Source: Cavenderia fasciculata (lineage: Eukaryota > Evosea > Eumycetozoa > Acytosteliales > Cavenderiaceae). From it: a DNA stretch of 64,000 nt. Below are positions 1-10,889 of the stretch, in pieces. The notes beneath the pieces were generated by a model. It saw only the letters and a list, made by a program, of their open reading frames with translations. It ran no database searches and had not been told where the DNA came from. The first letter of the stretch is position 1, and every line of letters starts with the position of its first letter. The stretch lies in assembly GCF_000203815.1 (NCBI RefSeq), contig NW_004457695.1, positions 1,982,054 through 2,046,053 on the forward strand, written 5' to 3'. The position numbers were made by a program, and so were the translations under genes.

Positions 1-1787
1 CGACAGTGTGTGCACCTAGATCTTCGAAATCGCACATGGTGTGATAGACCTTGTTTCTTCCATTGTCTGGATCTTGAGCAGTGTTTGGTGGTCTGATAAA
101 GGCACCGGATATGGCAACACGTTCATTTGGAAGAGGGAAAGCAAGCATACGCTTGTCCTTGGCAAATTGACGGAGTACCATTGCTGGGAAGACTGGTGGA
201 CGATTAGCAATGGTCGAGAATTGGTAGAGGGTGTATGATTCCTTGGTCTGTGGAACACGGTTTAAAATATATTGTCTAATATGCGATACAGTTGTGTTGG
301 GTGGTGTATTGGCATTGACAGTGTGTGAATGGTGGTAATCGAATGGATCAGCACCTACTACTAGATCATATCCAATCCTAGACCCAGTGTCCATGAATGA
401 TACTAATGCTTTTCCATCCTTGTTGTTGTTATTTTGTTGTTGTTGTGGTTGTTGTTCGATTGATCTTATCTTTTGTTTACGGATACGAACTGTTCCTTCT
501 CCTAATTGAGGGGTTTGGAGACACTCGGATAGAAGCGATTCGATTAATGCCGACTCGGTCATAGTGAATGGGAGGCGGATGGGAGAGTCACTTGGCGAAC
601 ACTTTTCATAGGCGAGTGATCCATACTTGTCTCCGTCTCTGCTGACCGTCAACTGGTTGTTGATATTGAATCCCTTTCGATGGATGTTATCAAAGACACC
701 GTATTTTTTGAGTATGGAAGCATTGCTGAAAGAAATAAAATAGCCTCTGTCCAATGACTGGAAAGTTGGTGTGTAACATGAAATGGCCGAAGAAGACGAT
801 GCCGATGATATAATTGGTTTGGTTTCAATCAATTCACTTGAAATTCCTTTTTTCTTTAAAAATAATGCTATATTATCCAAAAAAAAAAAAAATTAATTAA
901 TTGTTGTAAATTTAGAATCTTTAATGAAGATGTCATGTCATGTCAGTCACCCCTAACCCTAACTCTAACCATCAAATTTCCATTTCACATTTAATATATG
1001 AATCTGATTGACAATGATGATAGATTGGAATAGATTGGTTTTGATTGGATTTGATGATGTTCACATTAATCTTTGTCATTCCAAATGTAGATTGTTATGA
1101 CACAATATTGGATGGTTTGAAATGGAACTTTCCGTTCTTATTGCCAAATACTCATTAATCCAATCCAATTAGTCCAATCAGTCCATCTATCCAAACATGA
1201 TCTATAAATATCAATTGTCGGGGCATCATTTTACAAGTGAATGTAGAAGGGAGTGAGGAGGAGAAGGAGATGTAGGTTATGGGTGACAATTATGTATGTG
1301 TAAGAGTGTGAGCGAGTGATTGATACATACCTAAAGAAACACCTCCAACATCATTGCCATGGATTAATATTTTCTTATCCTTGTATCCTATATAAGCAGT
1401 ACTTGTGGTTGTTGCATGTGTTTGTTGTTGTTGTTGCTGCTTTTGATCAGAAATTGTATTATTTGAAGTGGTCGATGTTGATGATGCGTTTGGAGATGCA
1501 ATAGTGGAACTGCTAGTAGAAGCACCACTACTAAATGCTCTTTTGCTGCTTGTATTCAGTGTTAAACCACAGTCATAGGTTCTCTTTGAGTTTACTTGTA
1601 CAATGGTTCCAAAATTGTCAATCCTCGATCCTGTTTGGCGATGTCGTTGTACTGATGATGATGATAAAGTTGTGTCGATGGTCACCGCGGTAGTGGTGGT
1701 GGTGTAAAGATTACTAAAAGTAGGAATAGAACTTCTCCCAACTACTTTGGTGGTATTGTAAACCAATTGGTGTTGCACTCTTAACAT
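1..1787 (-). CDS. FAD-dependent monooxygenase-like protein, 3' end cut by window
   Basis: Exon 1 is 1787-1331 and exon 2 runs from 867 past the left edge; the intron 868-1330 has GTATGT at its 5' end and TATAG at its 3' end. Joining restores a Rossmann FAD-binding motif across the splice: KKILIHGNDVGGVSLA followed by LFLKKKGISSELIE. About 200 residues further on is a segment ending YDLVVGADPFD, which resembles the second FAD-contact motif (GD/VGADG type) of p-hydroxybenzoate-hydroxylase-like flavin monooxygenases. The first 130 residues are low complexity (Ser/Thr, a poly-Gln run) and begin MLRVQHQLVYNTTKVVG, which could be a mitochondrial presequence (inference). The substrate cannot be told. 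The family normally has about 400-500 residues, so the C-terminal part is missing here. The family is clear; the exact member is not. Confidence 0.72.
868..1330 (-). other. Long intron with TTAGGG-like motif
   Basis: This intron of the flavin monooxygenase-like gene is 463 nt, several times longer than the others in the window. It contains the run CCCTAACCCTAACTCTAACC on the + strand near 950-970, which reads as TTAGGG-like repeats on the coding strand. It also contains an ACCCATAA octamer on the minus strand near 1276-1283. I see no conserved RNA gene inside it. Confidence 0.5.
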
Positions 1788-4573
1788 GACTAATGAAATT
1801 GAATCAGTTCAATCAATCAATCAATCAATCAATCAGTTGCTACTGTTATTATCGACAATGAAGGAGATAGATGGAGGGAGTTGAGTTGAAGTTGTTGTTT
1901 TGAGGGGTGGTTCAGAATGAATCTACAAGTGACTAAAATAGGAATTAAGATAAGATAAAGATATAAGAATACATCACATCTTGATTGGTTGTTTGTTATC
2001 TTCACGATACCTACATAGACGTCTATGATGCTACCTGCAATGCAACGTTGCAAATTATGTCTCGAAAGAAAAGCAACTAAAGGCAAGTTGATTGACACAA
2101 ACAAAGGTTGGGGTTGGGGGGTTAATGAACTTGAACTGAATGATTGGGGTGCCATATGATCATTGTGTGTTTGATAAAAAAAAAAAAGAATTCAATTCGA
2201 TCTCGTGTGTAGCCATCTTTATTATTCCACACAACACACAAACAAACACACAACACACACAAAAAAAAAAGATAATAATGTGTTGATAGTGGTGGTTACA
2301 TGTACCCACTCTTATTTCAAAAATAGCAACAAATACTTCAAACAACAACAACAAAGAGACATATGGTGCAGATGCATACTAAAGAGTGGGAATGGTGGTT
2401 CCCCATCTAACAATTAGAGTAACCATCCTAATCTGGTACCAGCCTCAAACTACTACTCTGGCTGGCTGCTAGTGATGCTGCTGCTGCTGCTGCCACTAAC
2501 CATCGTTTCAAGAGAGAGAGAGCTACTTGCCATGGCAATCAATGAACGCATGGGTCATACTCTATCAACAAAGGTGGAACGGATAGTATGAATTGGTGTG
2601 AGAGATAGATATACTCTCAGCTACATCTTTTCTCTCTCTCTCTCTCTCTTTCTTACCCCTCCCACCAACTCTATCTTCTACATTCACTCATCCTCCTCAT
2701 CCTCCTCCTTCTCCTCCTCTGGTTGCAACCAACTTTAAATACTATATTGTTTGTGTTTGTTGTTGTTGTTGACAATCAATCAATCAATCAATCAACCAAC
2801 TATAACCAACCAATAATAAATCACCTCACTCTCCATAATCATCATCAATTTAATATTCAACCAACCAAGGTTCAACCAACCAATACCATTCCTTTCTTTA
2901 CAACCTACACCACAACATATATCTAGCAGAAGATTAAAAAAAGAATTAAAAGAAGGAGAAGGAGAAGAAGCAACACCTTCAATTCACTCTTTGGATCTCT
3001 TTATTGCTATCATTTCAGTAGCTACCTCCCACATACACACTCACTCATATACACCTACTACCAACTGCAACCTAGGTAGGTGGCGATCACTCTGTGAGGT
3101 AAGATTAGGAGCATCCTTTTATTTTAATACATTACTACTTTATTGGCCAGCTGCTGACATCAATTTAATTAATGATTGGATTGTCAATACTACTACTATA
3201 ATATATTATAATATACAGCAGCTGCTTCCTTTCCTTTTCAATCCTATCCACCAATACCACCAGCACCAGCACCACCAACTCACACACAGCGATAGCAACA
3301 ACGATAATAACAACATCGATAAGATAGCAACCATCACATCATTATCATCATCAGCATCCATCCATCTCTTTATCTATCTTCTATGTATGTTGTTGGTGCT
3401 CTCTCGAAAGAGGAGGAGAATTTATGAACACACTCTACCACTACTCTACTACTACTACTACTCCTACTATAACAGCAGCCAGTACCAGCAGCAGTAGCCA
3501 ACAACAGTAGCTACAATTCCAACAAAAACCACCTTGCAAGAGATAGAGATCAATAATAATAACATCAACCCCACCAACAACAACAACAACAAATATTAAT
3601 CCCAATATATATATATATTTGGTGGAGTTTGGGCAAACTCAACAACAACACCAAAAAACCATCAATAATATTATTATTATTATTATCATTATTATCATTA
3701 TTATTATTATTACCAATCATTACATTTGCTGTTGTTGTTGTTGTTGTTGTTGTGAAAATTATCATTTTCAGATGAGATATACACTTTTAAATTACTATTT
3801 CCTTCACTTCACCTAGCTACCTCACACCTCCCCACCCTTCATCTTCATCCTCCTCATCCATCAGTCCATCAATCCATCCATCCTCATTTCCATCTTGATC
3901 CAATTCATTCATCCATCAATCATACTAATATCCTATCCCTCTATATATATATATTATAAACTTCGATTATTTATTTCCCTTACAAACAAACAACCAATCT
4001 CATCTCTCACAACCACTACCCTACCATTACCACCTCCCACCATCTTAGGAAAAGAGAGAGATACTATTTAATCGTATCAAAAGTTGACAGTCGATCGGAA
4101 TCGTATTTGAATCATCATCATCAATCTTACGCTTGCTTCTCTTCTTGCCAAATCCGTAGAAAAAGATTAAATTCGAATCGATAAAGAGAGAGAGAGACAG
4201 AAAGAGAAAAACGGTACACCCACCACACTCGCAGCAAACCAACTCTAAACCAGTGCTGGCTATTTGCAGCATCTCTACCCTCCTCAATCCTTCCAACCAT
4301 CAACCATCAACCATCAAACCTCCTCCCTCATTGGATCGATCAATCAACCATCCTCCTCACCAGGTCGCACATTATTTATTTACCCGCCCACCATCTCAAC
4401 TTTAAAGCAACCAAACAAGACAGCAGCTGCAGCGACATCATCATAAAACTACATCGTCTCAAAAAAAATCGACATCACATCCACATATCATATCCACCAA
4501 TACAAAAAAAAAAAAAACTGGAAGGAAATCAACAAACTACAATCAACAAAACTAAAATCGCCAAATTAACACA
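1788..4573. other. Long repeat-rich intergenic region upstream of the GATA factor
   Basis: About 2.8 kb between the divergently transcribed flavoprotein and GATA-factor genes. It holds microsatellites: (AATC)n at about 1810-1834, CT-rich at 2630-2650, (ATT)n at 3665-3712, (TTG)n at 3728-3752, TA runs near 3610 and 3945. Open frames here (for example 2991-3497) are dominated by single-codon repeats and look like chance translations. The length and position fit a large upstream region or 5' leader of a developmental regulator (inference). Confidence 0.6.
3665..3752. repeat. ATT and TTG microsatellites
   Basis: An imperfect (ATT)n run at about 3665-3712 is followed by (TTG)n at 3728-3752. Both are non-coding in any convincing frame. 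Confidence 0.85.
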
Positions 4574-5794
4574 ATGATGGAGTATGTATATTATCAATTA
4601 TTATCAAATATTATCGAATATTATTATTATTATGTGTTTCGAAAGTCAGAAACACGTTATGTAGCTTGGTTTTTTGTCAATTATCAAATGTCGCGCAATT
4701 GATTTAAATTTGCGATGGCAATCGAAAATCAATCTTGTCAAACAATAATAATATTATATTATTTTTCTCCATCTTTTCATCTATCCTCACTCCCTCCTTT
4801 TTGTGATCACAACATCTTACCATTCATTCATTTCAAACAACACAATCAATTTTTAAATTTTTCCAAGTTTTTCTTAATATTTTTTTTCCTTTGCACTCTC
4901 TACATATATGGCAAGAAAACAACCATCTTAATTTGTGACTGGTCAATTTACATAAATCTTGATTCGTACTGGTTGCTAATCACAAATATTACTAAAAATA
5001 TCAACAAACACCTTATCAAAACCACAAACATCATCCCCACACCACCCACAAACACAACATCCATTTCCATCACAAATCAATCGATTGAATCTAACCATTG
5101 TTTGCTTGTTTTTTTTTTAACATAATTGGTATCTAAATATTTAAATACACGTTCACTTCGTTCCTCACTCCTCACTCCTCCTCCTCCTCTTATTTCTCAA
5201 ATTATTTTCCACAATTATATATTCATTTCGTAATTACACAACTCTCTTTCTTTCTTTCTCTCTGTCTCTTACTTTGTTTCTTTTTTTTTTTTGTGAATGA
5301 CAATTTTAAATAGAGAAAAATATAAAGTTCAACAACTTACTAATACAATACCAACTCAACTATTATTATTATCTAGTTACCATCATTTGACCAATTCATC
5401 ACCAACCCCTACTTCGCCAACTTCGACACCAATATTAACAACGGCATCTAAAAAACAATCATTGTCTATCCTCGCGGGCAGCAGTTCCAATCAGCAGCAG
5501 CAACAGCAGCAGCCGGGCTCTTCCACCTCCTCGACAGCCGGCGGCAACCAGATTCCGATGGGTCGCGGGTCTTCTCCCAACACATCGACCTATGCTCCCA
5601 TTGCACCCATGCCAAAACACAGCATCCCGTCAATGTCCCCGTCATCATCTGCAAGCTCACCCACCCCATCGTCCACATCATCTACTCCATCCTATATGCC
5701 TTCACCATCAATGATGACCAATCAAATCCTTGACCAACAATCTATTCCTCCCATTTCCAATAGTAATAGTAGTAATAGTAGTAGTAGTAATAGC

Positions 5795-5825
<31 letters not shown>

Positions 5826-7285
5826 GTGGGAAATTTTCGACATCCTCACATCCTTATTTACATCATCCCACTCACCATGGGACAAACCGATCACTTTCTC
5901 CCTCCCCACCACTTCCTACCCATCCTTTCAATGATAAGGCAACATCATCATCTCAACAACAACACCTCCATGGACATGGGCGTCAGTATCGGCAACATGC
6001 CACCATATCATCGCCACCCCAAAAATTCCAACTTCCCTCAATCGACCCATCAAATGATCACCCTAGAGGAAATAGCAGTAGTAGTAGTAGTAATAGTAGT
6101 ACTACTATGACAAACAATGGAAAACATTTTCAAAACGATAAGGAATCTTTTGGAAAAATGAATCATTATCAAAATCAATATGCACATCCGCATCAACACC
6201 ATCCTCATCAACAACAACAACAACAGTATCAACATCACCAAACATTGATTAGTAATGAAGAAGACAACGATGACGAGGTATCACATTTTTTACCTCCAGC
6301 AAGAGGATCTTCTTCATCAACATCAACATCGACCACTACTAATCCCATGGTGATGAGTCCTATTCCAAACAACAATAATAACAACAACATCAATATAAAT
6401 AGTGGTAGTGGAGGTAGTAGTAGAATTAGTTCACCTCCTCCATCGCCGTCGGTTGGCACCATCCACTCGTTACATACTTGGCAGAGCCATCCTCATCCAG
6501 GATCGCCACCCCCACCCGAAATGCCAACACCGCCAGCCGAAAAGAAAAAAAGGGGGAGACCGCCAATCCCCCGTATTCCAGAATGTGCCATGTGTCACCG
6601 AGGGCAAACACCCGAATGGAGACGTGGACCCAATGGAGAGAATCTTTGCAATGCATGTGGTTTACAAGAGTACAAAAAGAAAAAGAGTCAAAATCAAAAT
6701 AATAATAATAATAATAACTCTAATGATATTAATAATAATAATAATAACAACAGTACCTCAAGTAACAATAATGAAGAAAGAAAACCATCAAATAATAGAT
6801 TGAATAATAGTGGTAATAATATTCCTACTATAAATAATCTACATGATGGTCCATCATCTTCTACAACAACAACAACTACGAATCATCATCATCATCATAA
6901 TAATAATAATCATAATAATCATCAACATACTCTACCAATTGTAACAAATTTAAATAATAATAATAATAATGGTAGATTAATTAATAATAATAATAGGAAT
7001 AATAATAATAATAATAATTATGGAGTTGAGATGATTCAACCATCACATCATCAATCATCATCATCAAATCAACCACAAATATTACATCAGGCACCAGCAC
7101 CAACAACAGCTGCAGGAAGTGGTATGAGTAGCGGCTCTTACCATTTCCATAGTAGTAATTTTCATAATATTATAGACGACGATGATGATGATGATGAAGA
7201 TGAGTTTGTCCCTCCACTTCCTTCCCATCCTGTTCAAATGAAACGATCCGATGCCCATAAAATGGGTATTAAATTTCTAACCTAA
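4574..7285 (+). CDS. GATA zinc-finger transcription factor with AT-hook
   Basis: A single GATA finger, Cys-x2-Cys-x17-Cys-x2-Cys (core PEWRRGPNGENLCNACG), lies at about 6584-6658. It directly follows a basic AT-hook-like stretch (KKKRGRPP). This implies a nuclear protein binding GATA-type DNA sites. The rest is very low complexity: poly-Asn, poly-Gln, poly-His, Ser/Pro runs and an acidic DDDDDDDEDE block near the C-terminus. The main frame is open from 5297 to 7285 (662 residues, finger Cys at 430-454). However, ATGATGGA at 4574-4581 is followed by GTATGT, and an acceptor TAG at 5311-5313 joins in frame to give MMEEKYKVQQ; I prefer this two-exon model (intron 4582-5313) over a start at 5297. 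Dictyostelids have about two dozen gta genes; I cannot assign an orthologue. Confidence 0.85.
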
Positions 7286-8630
7286 GAGAAACAACAATAA
7301 GAACAAAAGTATAAAAAGGATTTGGTTTGACAAACAACAATAATAACGATAACAACAATAATTAAAACAAACAATAACTTTGAATTGAACACAACAATAA
7401 CAATTGGTTTGAAGTTCTATAAAATAATGGACCAAGTCAATTTTTTTAATCAACCACATAGAAATATACAAGGCAAACATGCACGACACCAATTTAAATA
7501 GAAACACAACATCGCCAGCCCCCCCATCGATTCACCAATGCACTCCCGAAACAATTATACCAAAGAATTCAATTCTCCATCGCAATCAATCACCTCAAAC
7601 ACCCATTCCAGCAAGCAATCAATCATACCTATTCAATCAAATTCCAAAACACTATCAAATAAAATTCAAATTACTCGAATCTATGACGGCAGTACCCCCC
7701 TTCTAAGCGGTCAATATATTGTTTGAGTTCAATTATGATGGAAGGATGATTAAAGTACCAAATTGTAAATGTTTAACACTTTCGACTTCTAATTATATCT
7801 ACTTTATTTATTTCCAGTGTCTCATGCAATATATTTATCTGCTTTTTGTTTATCAATCGATCGAAACTCGGTTCAATTCATGGAAAGCAATCATTGTGTG
7901 ATAGGATCTTCGCAAGGTGAGGTAAACCAAAATATCAGTCCATAGATTACCCCAACAACAACAAATGAAACTAGGTTTGAAAATTGATTGGCACTCTGAT
8001 ACCACATCCACTTGTGTACATATATAAATTACAGAACCTTTTAAGGGTGAATATATTGTTGTTTGAGTTCAATTGTGAAAGAAGGTTTAATTACAGGTTC
8101 ATCTGAGAATCTTAGAGAATATTGGTTCAGTGTGCATGCTCCTGTGGCATGACAATGAAAGATAGGTAGAACAATGCTAAATCCGATCTCTGATGTCAGC
8201 CATCATTGAACATTTACTACAAAAATACCATAATTGGTATCTCTATAATTGTTTATCTTTCAATTCTATTTTTTAAACTTAATTCGTGATTAACACCCAC
8301 TATCTTTTGTGGGTGTAAATTATTTATTTTTTTTGAATAGTATTTTTTAAAAAAAAAAAAGAATTTATTCTATTCCTTCCTTCACCCATACTTAAAGATC
8401 ATAGTTTTAGTTCTACTTCTTGATATATAATATTTTATATTCAATAGAGAAACTTAAAAAAGATTGACGATAACCCTTATTAGTTTACAAACAAGAGTTA
8501 TTCTTTGTTTTTATATATTCCCCTTTTAAATTGTACTTTATTCAACTATTCTATTTAATTCTTTCTCATTGTGTATCCACTACTTTAATCTTCAATTACA
8601 ATAGATATTATAATTCATTACTTTTTTAAT
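7286..8630. other. Intergenic region between GATA factor and Crinkler-like gene
   Basis: AT-rich spacer of 1.3 kb with no convincing gene. Two related segments of about 38 nt occur at 7710-7748 and 8048-8086, sharing AATATATTG and TTTGAGTTCAATT followed by GAAGG. A perfect 8-bp hairpin, ACACCCAC/GTGGGTGT with an 8-nt loop, lies at 8293-8316. The last 250 bases are AT-rich promoter-like DNA before the ATG at 8631. Confidence 0.55.
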
Positions 8631-10747
8631 ATGTCACACCCCAAACAAACATTTCAAAATACTGGTAAGTTCTCATTCTTCTCTTGTGATGTAAATAATA
8701 GTAATTTATTTTTTATACTTCTTTACTCAGCTCCAAAATATTGGACCATTGTTCAAACATCAGATTGGTTCGAAGATTTCAAGAAAAAGAGACCAGCAGC
8801 AAATGATTCGAAATACAAAGAGGGATTCACCAAAATTTTGTGTGAAGGTTCCCAACTTGTTCTTATGTCCAAAGAATCATTCATGTCGAAATTAGAGGAT
8901 TTTGGAATCGATTTATATGATATTCTAACTCTTTTGAAAAAAGGTATGTTATTTAAAACGACCAAAAAAAAAAAATCCTCACCCTTGTCTTTATAATAGA
9001 ATCTTCTAATACTGCTCCTGCTATTCTAATGTACCCAACTGGTATGAGTCCATCACTTGAACAACCTACTAGATACCTTGAGGCTCTCCCACACACCTTC
9101 ATCAGAGAAGCAAATACTGATCATTCATCTAGAAGAGGTGAAGGAATTCATTTGGGAGATTATTCAGTTGTTGATAGAAATCAGAAATTGGACATACTGA
9201 TGAGCGACCTCAAGAAACACAAAGTGATGGTTATTCGATGTCCTCCAGAGTCAGGAAAAACATCTTTTTGCCAACTGTTAGAACACCGTGCCCAACAAAC
9301 TTATGAAAAAATGGTTGTAAGAAGAGTTAGCATGTCATGGACAGGACCAAAGTCATTGAATGGAATGACTGAATTCGATTCATTTTGGACCTATTTCACA
9401 GGAGAAACTCTCAATGGGTTGATTGTCGCTTCGAGAGAGCAACCCGTATTGATCATCATTGACGAATGTCAATTATCTTATGACAATAGTCATTTTCAAT
9501 ATCCTATTTGGACAATGTTAAAATTCATATTGAACAACATGCCACATTTTCTTCATATATTATTTGTTGGTGCATATGGTTACGATAGAGTCCAGGGAGC
9601 CGGTACTCCTATTAGAGACCTTGAATCACTTGGTATTGAATTTTTAAATTTCGATGCAAAAGAGTTGGAACTGGTGTTTTCAAAATCAAAATATCAAATT
9701 TCTCTTGAAATTCAAGACTTGATCTGGAATTGGACACATGGTCATATAGGGGCAACCTATTTTTTCATCAAAAAGATCATTGCACAGTACCAGAACATGT
9801 TACATTTCATCTAGCAACTTTTATCGCGATTTTCAATCAATGACTAGATCATATACAGACCTTGGCTCTTTAGATGCCACAGATATGGAATTTATTCAAG
9901 TCTTGGTAGTAAATATGGTAAATGAAAATAGCGCCAATTTCGATGTGGAAATGTCAACACCAAAAGATAGAGCATCGCTTATCAAAGCAGTCAAGAATGT
10001 CATATTAGTCGTTAGAGATGATAGAATTGACATTTTTAAAGAAGACGGAACGGACAGGGACAAATACGAGGTCCAATTTAGCTCCCCTGTTTGCAAAACC
10101 TACTATATTATGCAGTGTTTGGAGTCTCCAAAAGAATTAAGAACAATGTACAAACCAAAAAATTTAGCAGACCTTCTCCATCACACTATATCCCGAATGA
10201 GACCATGGGTGTTACAACATTCAACCATTGGACCGAAAGTATTTTTTTTTATTAATTTCAATTTAGCTCCAGTCCAAAGTAACTTATTAATCCTTCTAGT
10301 GATGGGTTTCTCAACGAATCTGCCTGGTACATGGAGTTTTACTATTCTGCCTCATCTTTTATGAGTTGTTTTGTTCTCCCTTCGTATGGAAAGGGTAAGA
10401 TAGCTGGTTGCGTGGATTTATTTGTAAATGGAAAGTATCAATGGGCCATAGAATTCACATCTGAGGGTGAAAATGTCAAAAGACACAGAGATAGGTTTTT
10501 GGCACCAGAAAAAAACCCAAAGTACAAGGACCAAGGTGCCTACTACAATGTTGGTCTTGATTGGGTTGTAGTTGACTTTAGACACCCCAAGAAATCACTC
10601 CAAGTATCTTCTATGCACGACCATGTTTGGTATATCTTCTATTCAGATGATTACCAAACCTATACAGTCTTGGTAAAGAATCAAGACCCCACCCTTCCAC
10701 CCCACCAGTGGGAAATTAAATGTTCAAACAATCAACAAAGAATTTAA
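8631..10747 (+). CDS. Crinkler-type protein: P-loop NTPase plus REase-like nuclease domain (one junction unresolved)
   Basis: Exons 8631-8664, 8731-8943, 9000-9786, 9848-10238 and about 10300-10747. The first three introns restore the frame with GT-AG ends; the third (9787-9847, 61 nt, GTACCA donor) bypasses a stop at 9812-9814. A Walker A motif PPESGKTS is at about residues 164-171 and a Walker B motif LIIIDECQ at about 233-240. The C-terminal part carries SDGFLNESAWYMEFYYSA, then CVDLFVNGKYQWAIEF and WVVVDFR. This is the layout of Crinkler-family NTPase-nuclease proteins, where the restriction-like fold often has a degenerate E-x-K. The fourth intron 10239-10299 has good ends but leaves the frame off by one. 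The gene may therefore carry a frameshift, an assembly error, or another splice. In oomycetes and fungi such proteins act in host nuclei or in genome conflict; its role here is unknown. Confidence 0.68.
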
Positions 10748-10889
10748 ATAGCACAAGGAATCAACATGTTCTAAATATTGTTAAAATTTAATCATAATAA
10801 ATAAATCTATGAATCCAAATAATATAGTATAGTACATCAATGAAGAAACGAGATTTGGTCATTTTAATTACTTTTGATTTGTTTGGTTT

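Noticed and set aside
1276-1283. ACCCATAA (minus strand), like the upstream element of dictyostelid class I and snRNA genes; a similar octamer at 43400
   Set aside because: I see no class I RNA core motif or stem at the expected distance in either place.
2991-3497. 168-codon open frame in the spacer before the GATA gene
   Set aside because: Composition is dominated by repeats (poly-Tyr, poly-Asn, His/Gln), there is no domain, and it lies in microsatellite DNA. It is more likely chance or leader sequence.
9787-9814. A 28-nt intron ending at the TAG in the Crinkler-like gene
   Set aside because: It keeps frame but is too short for splicing here; the 61-nt intron ending at 9847 fits better.
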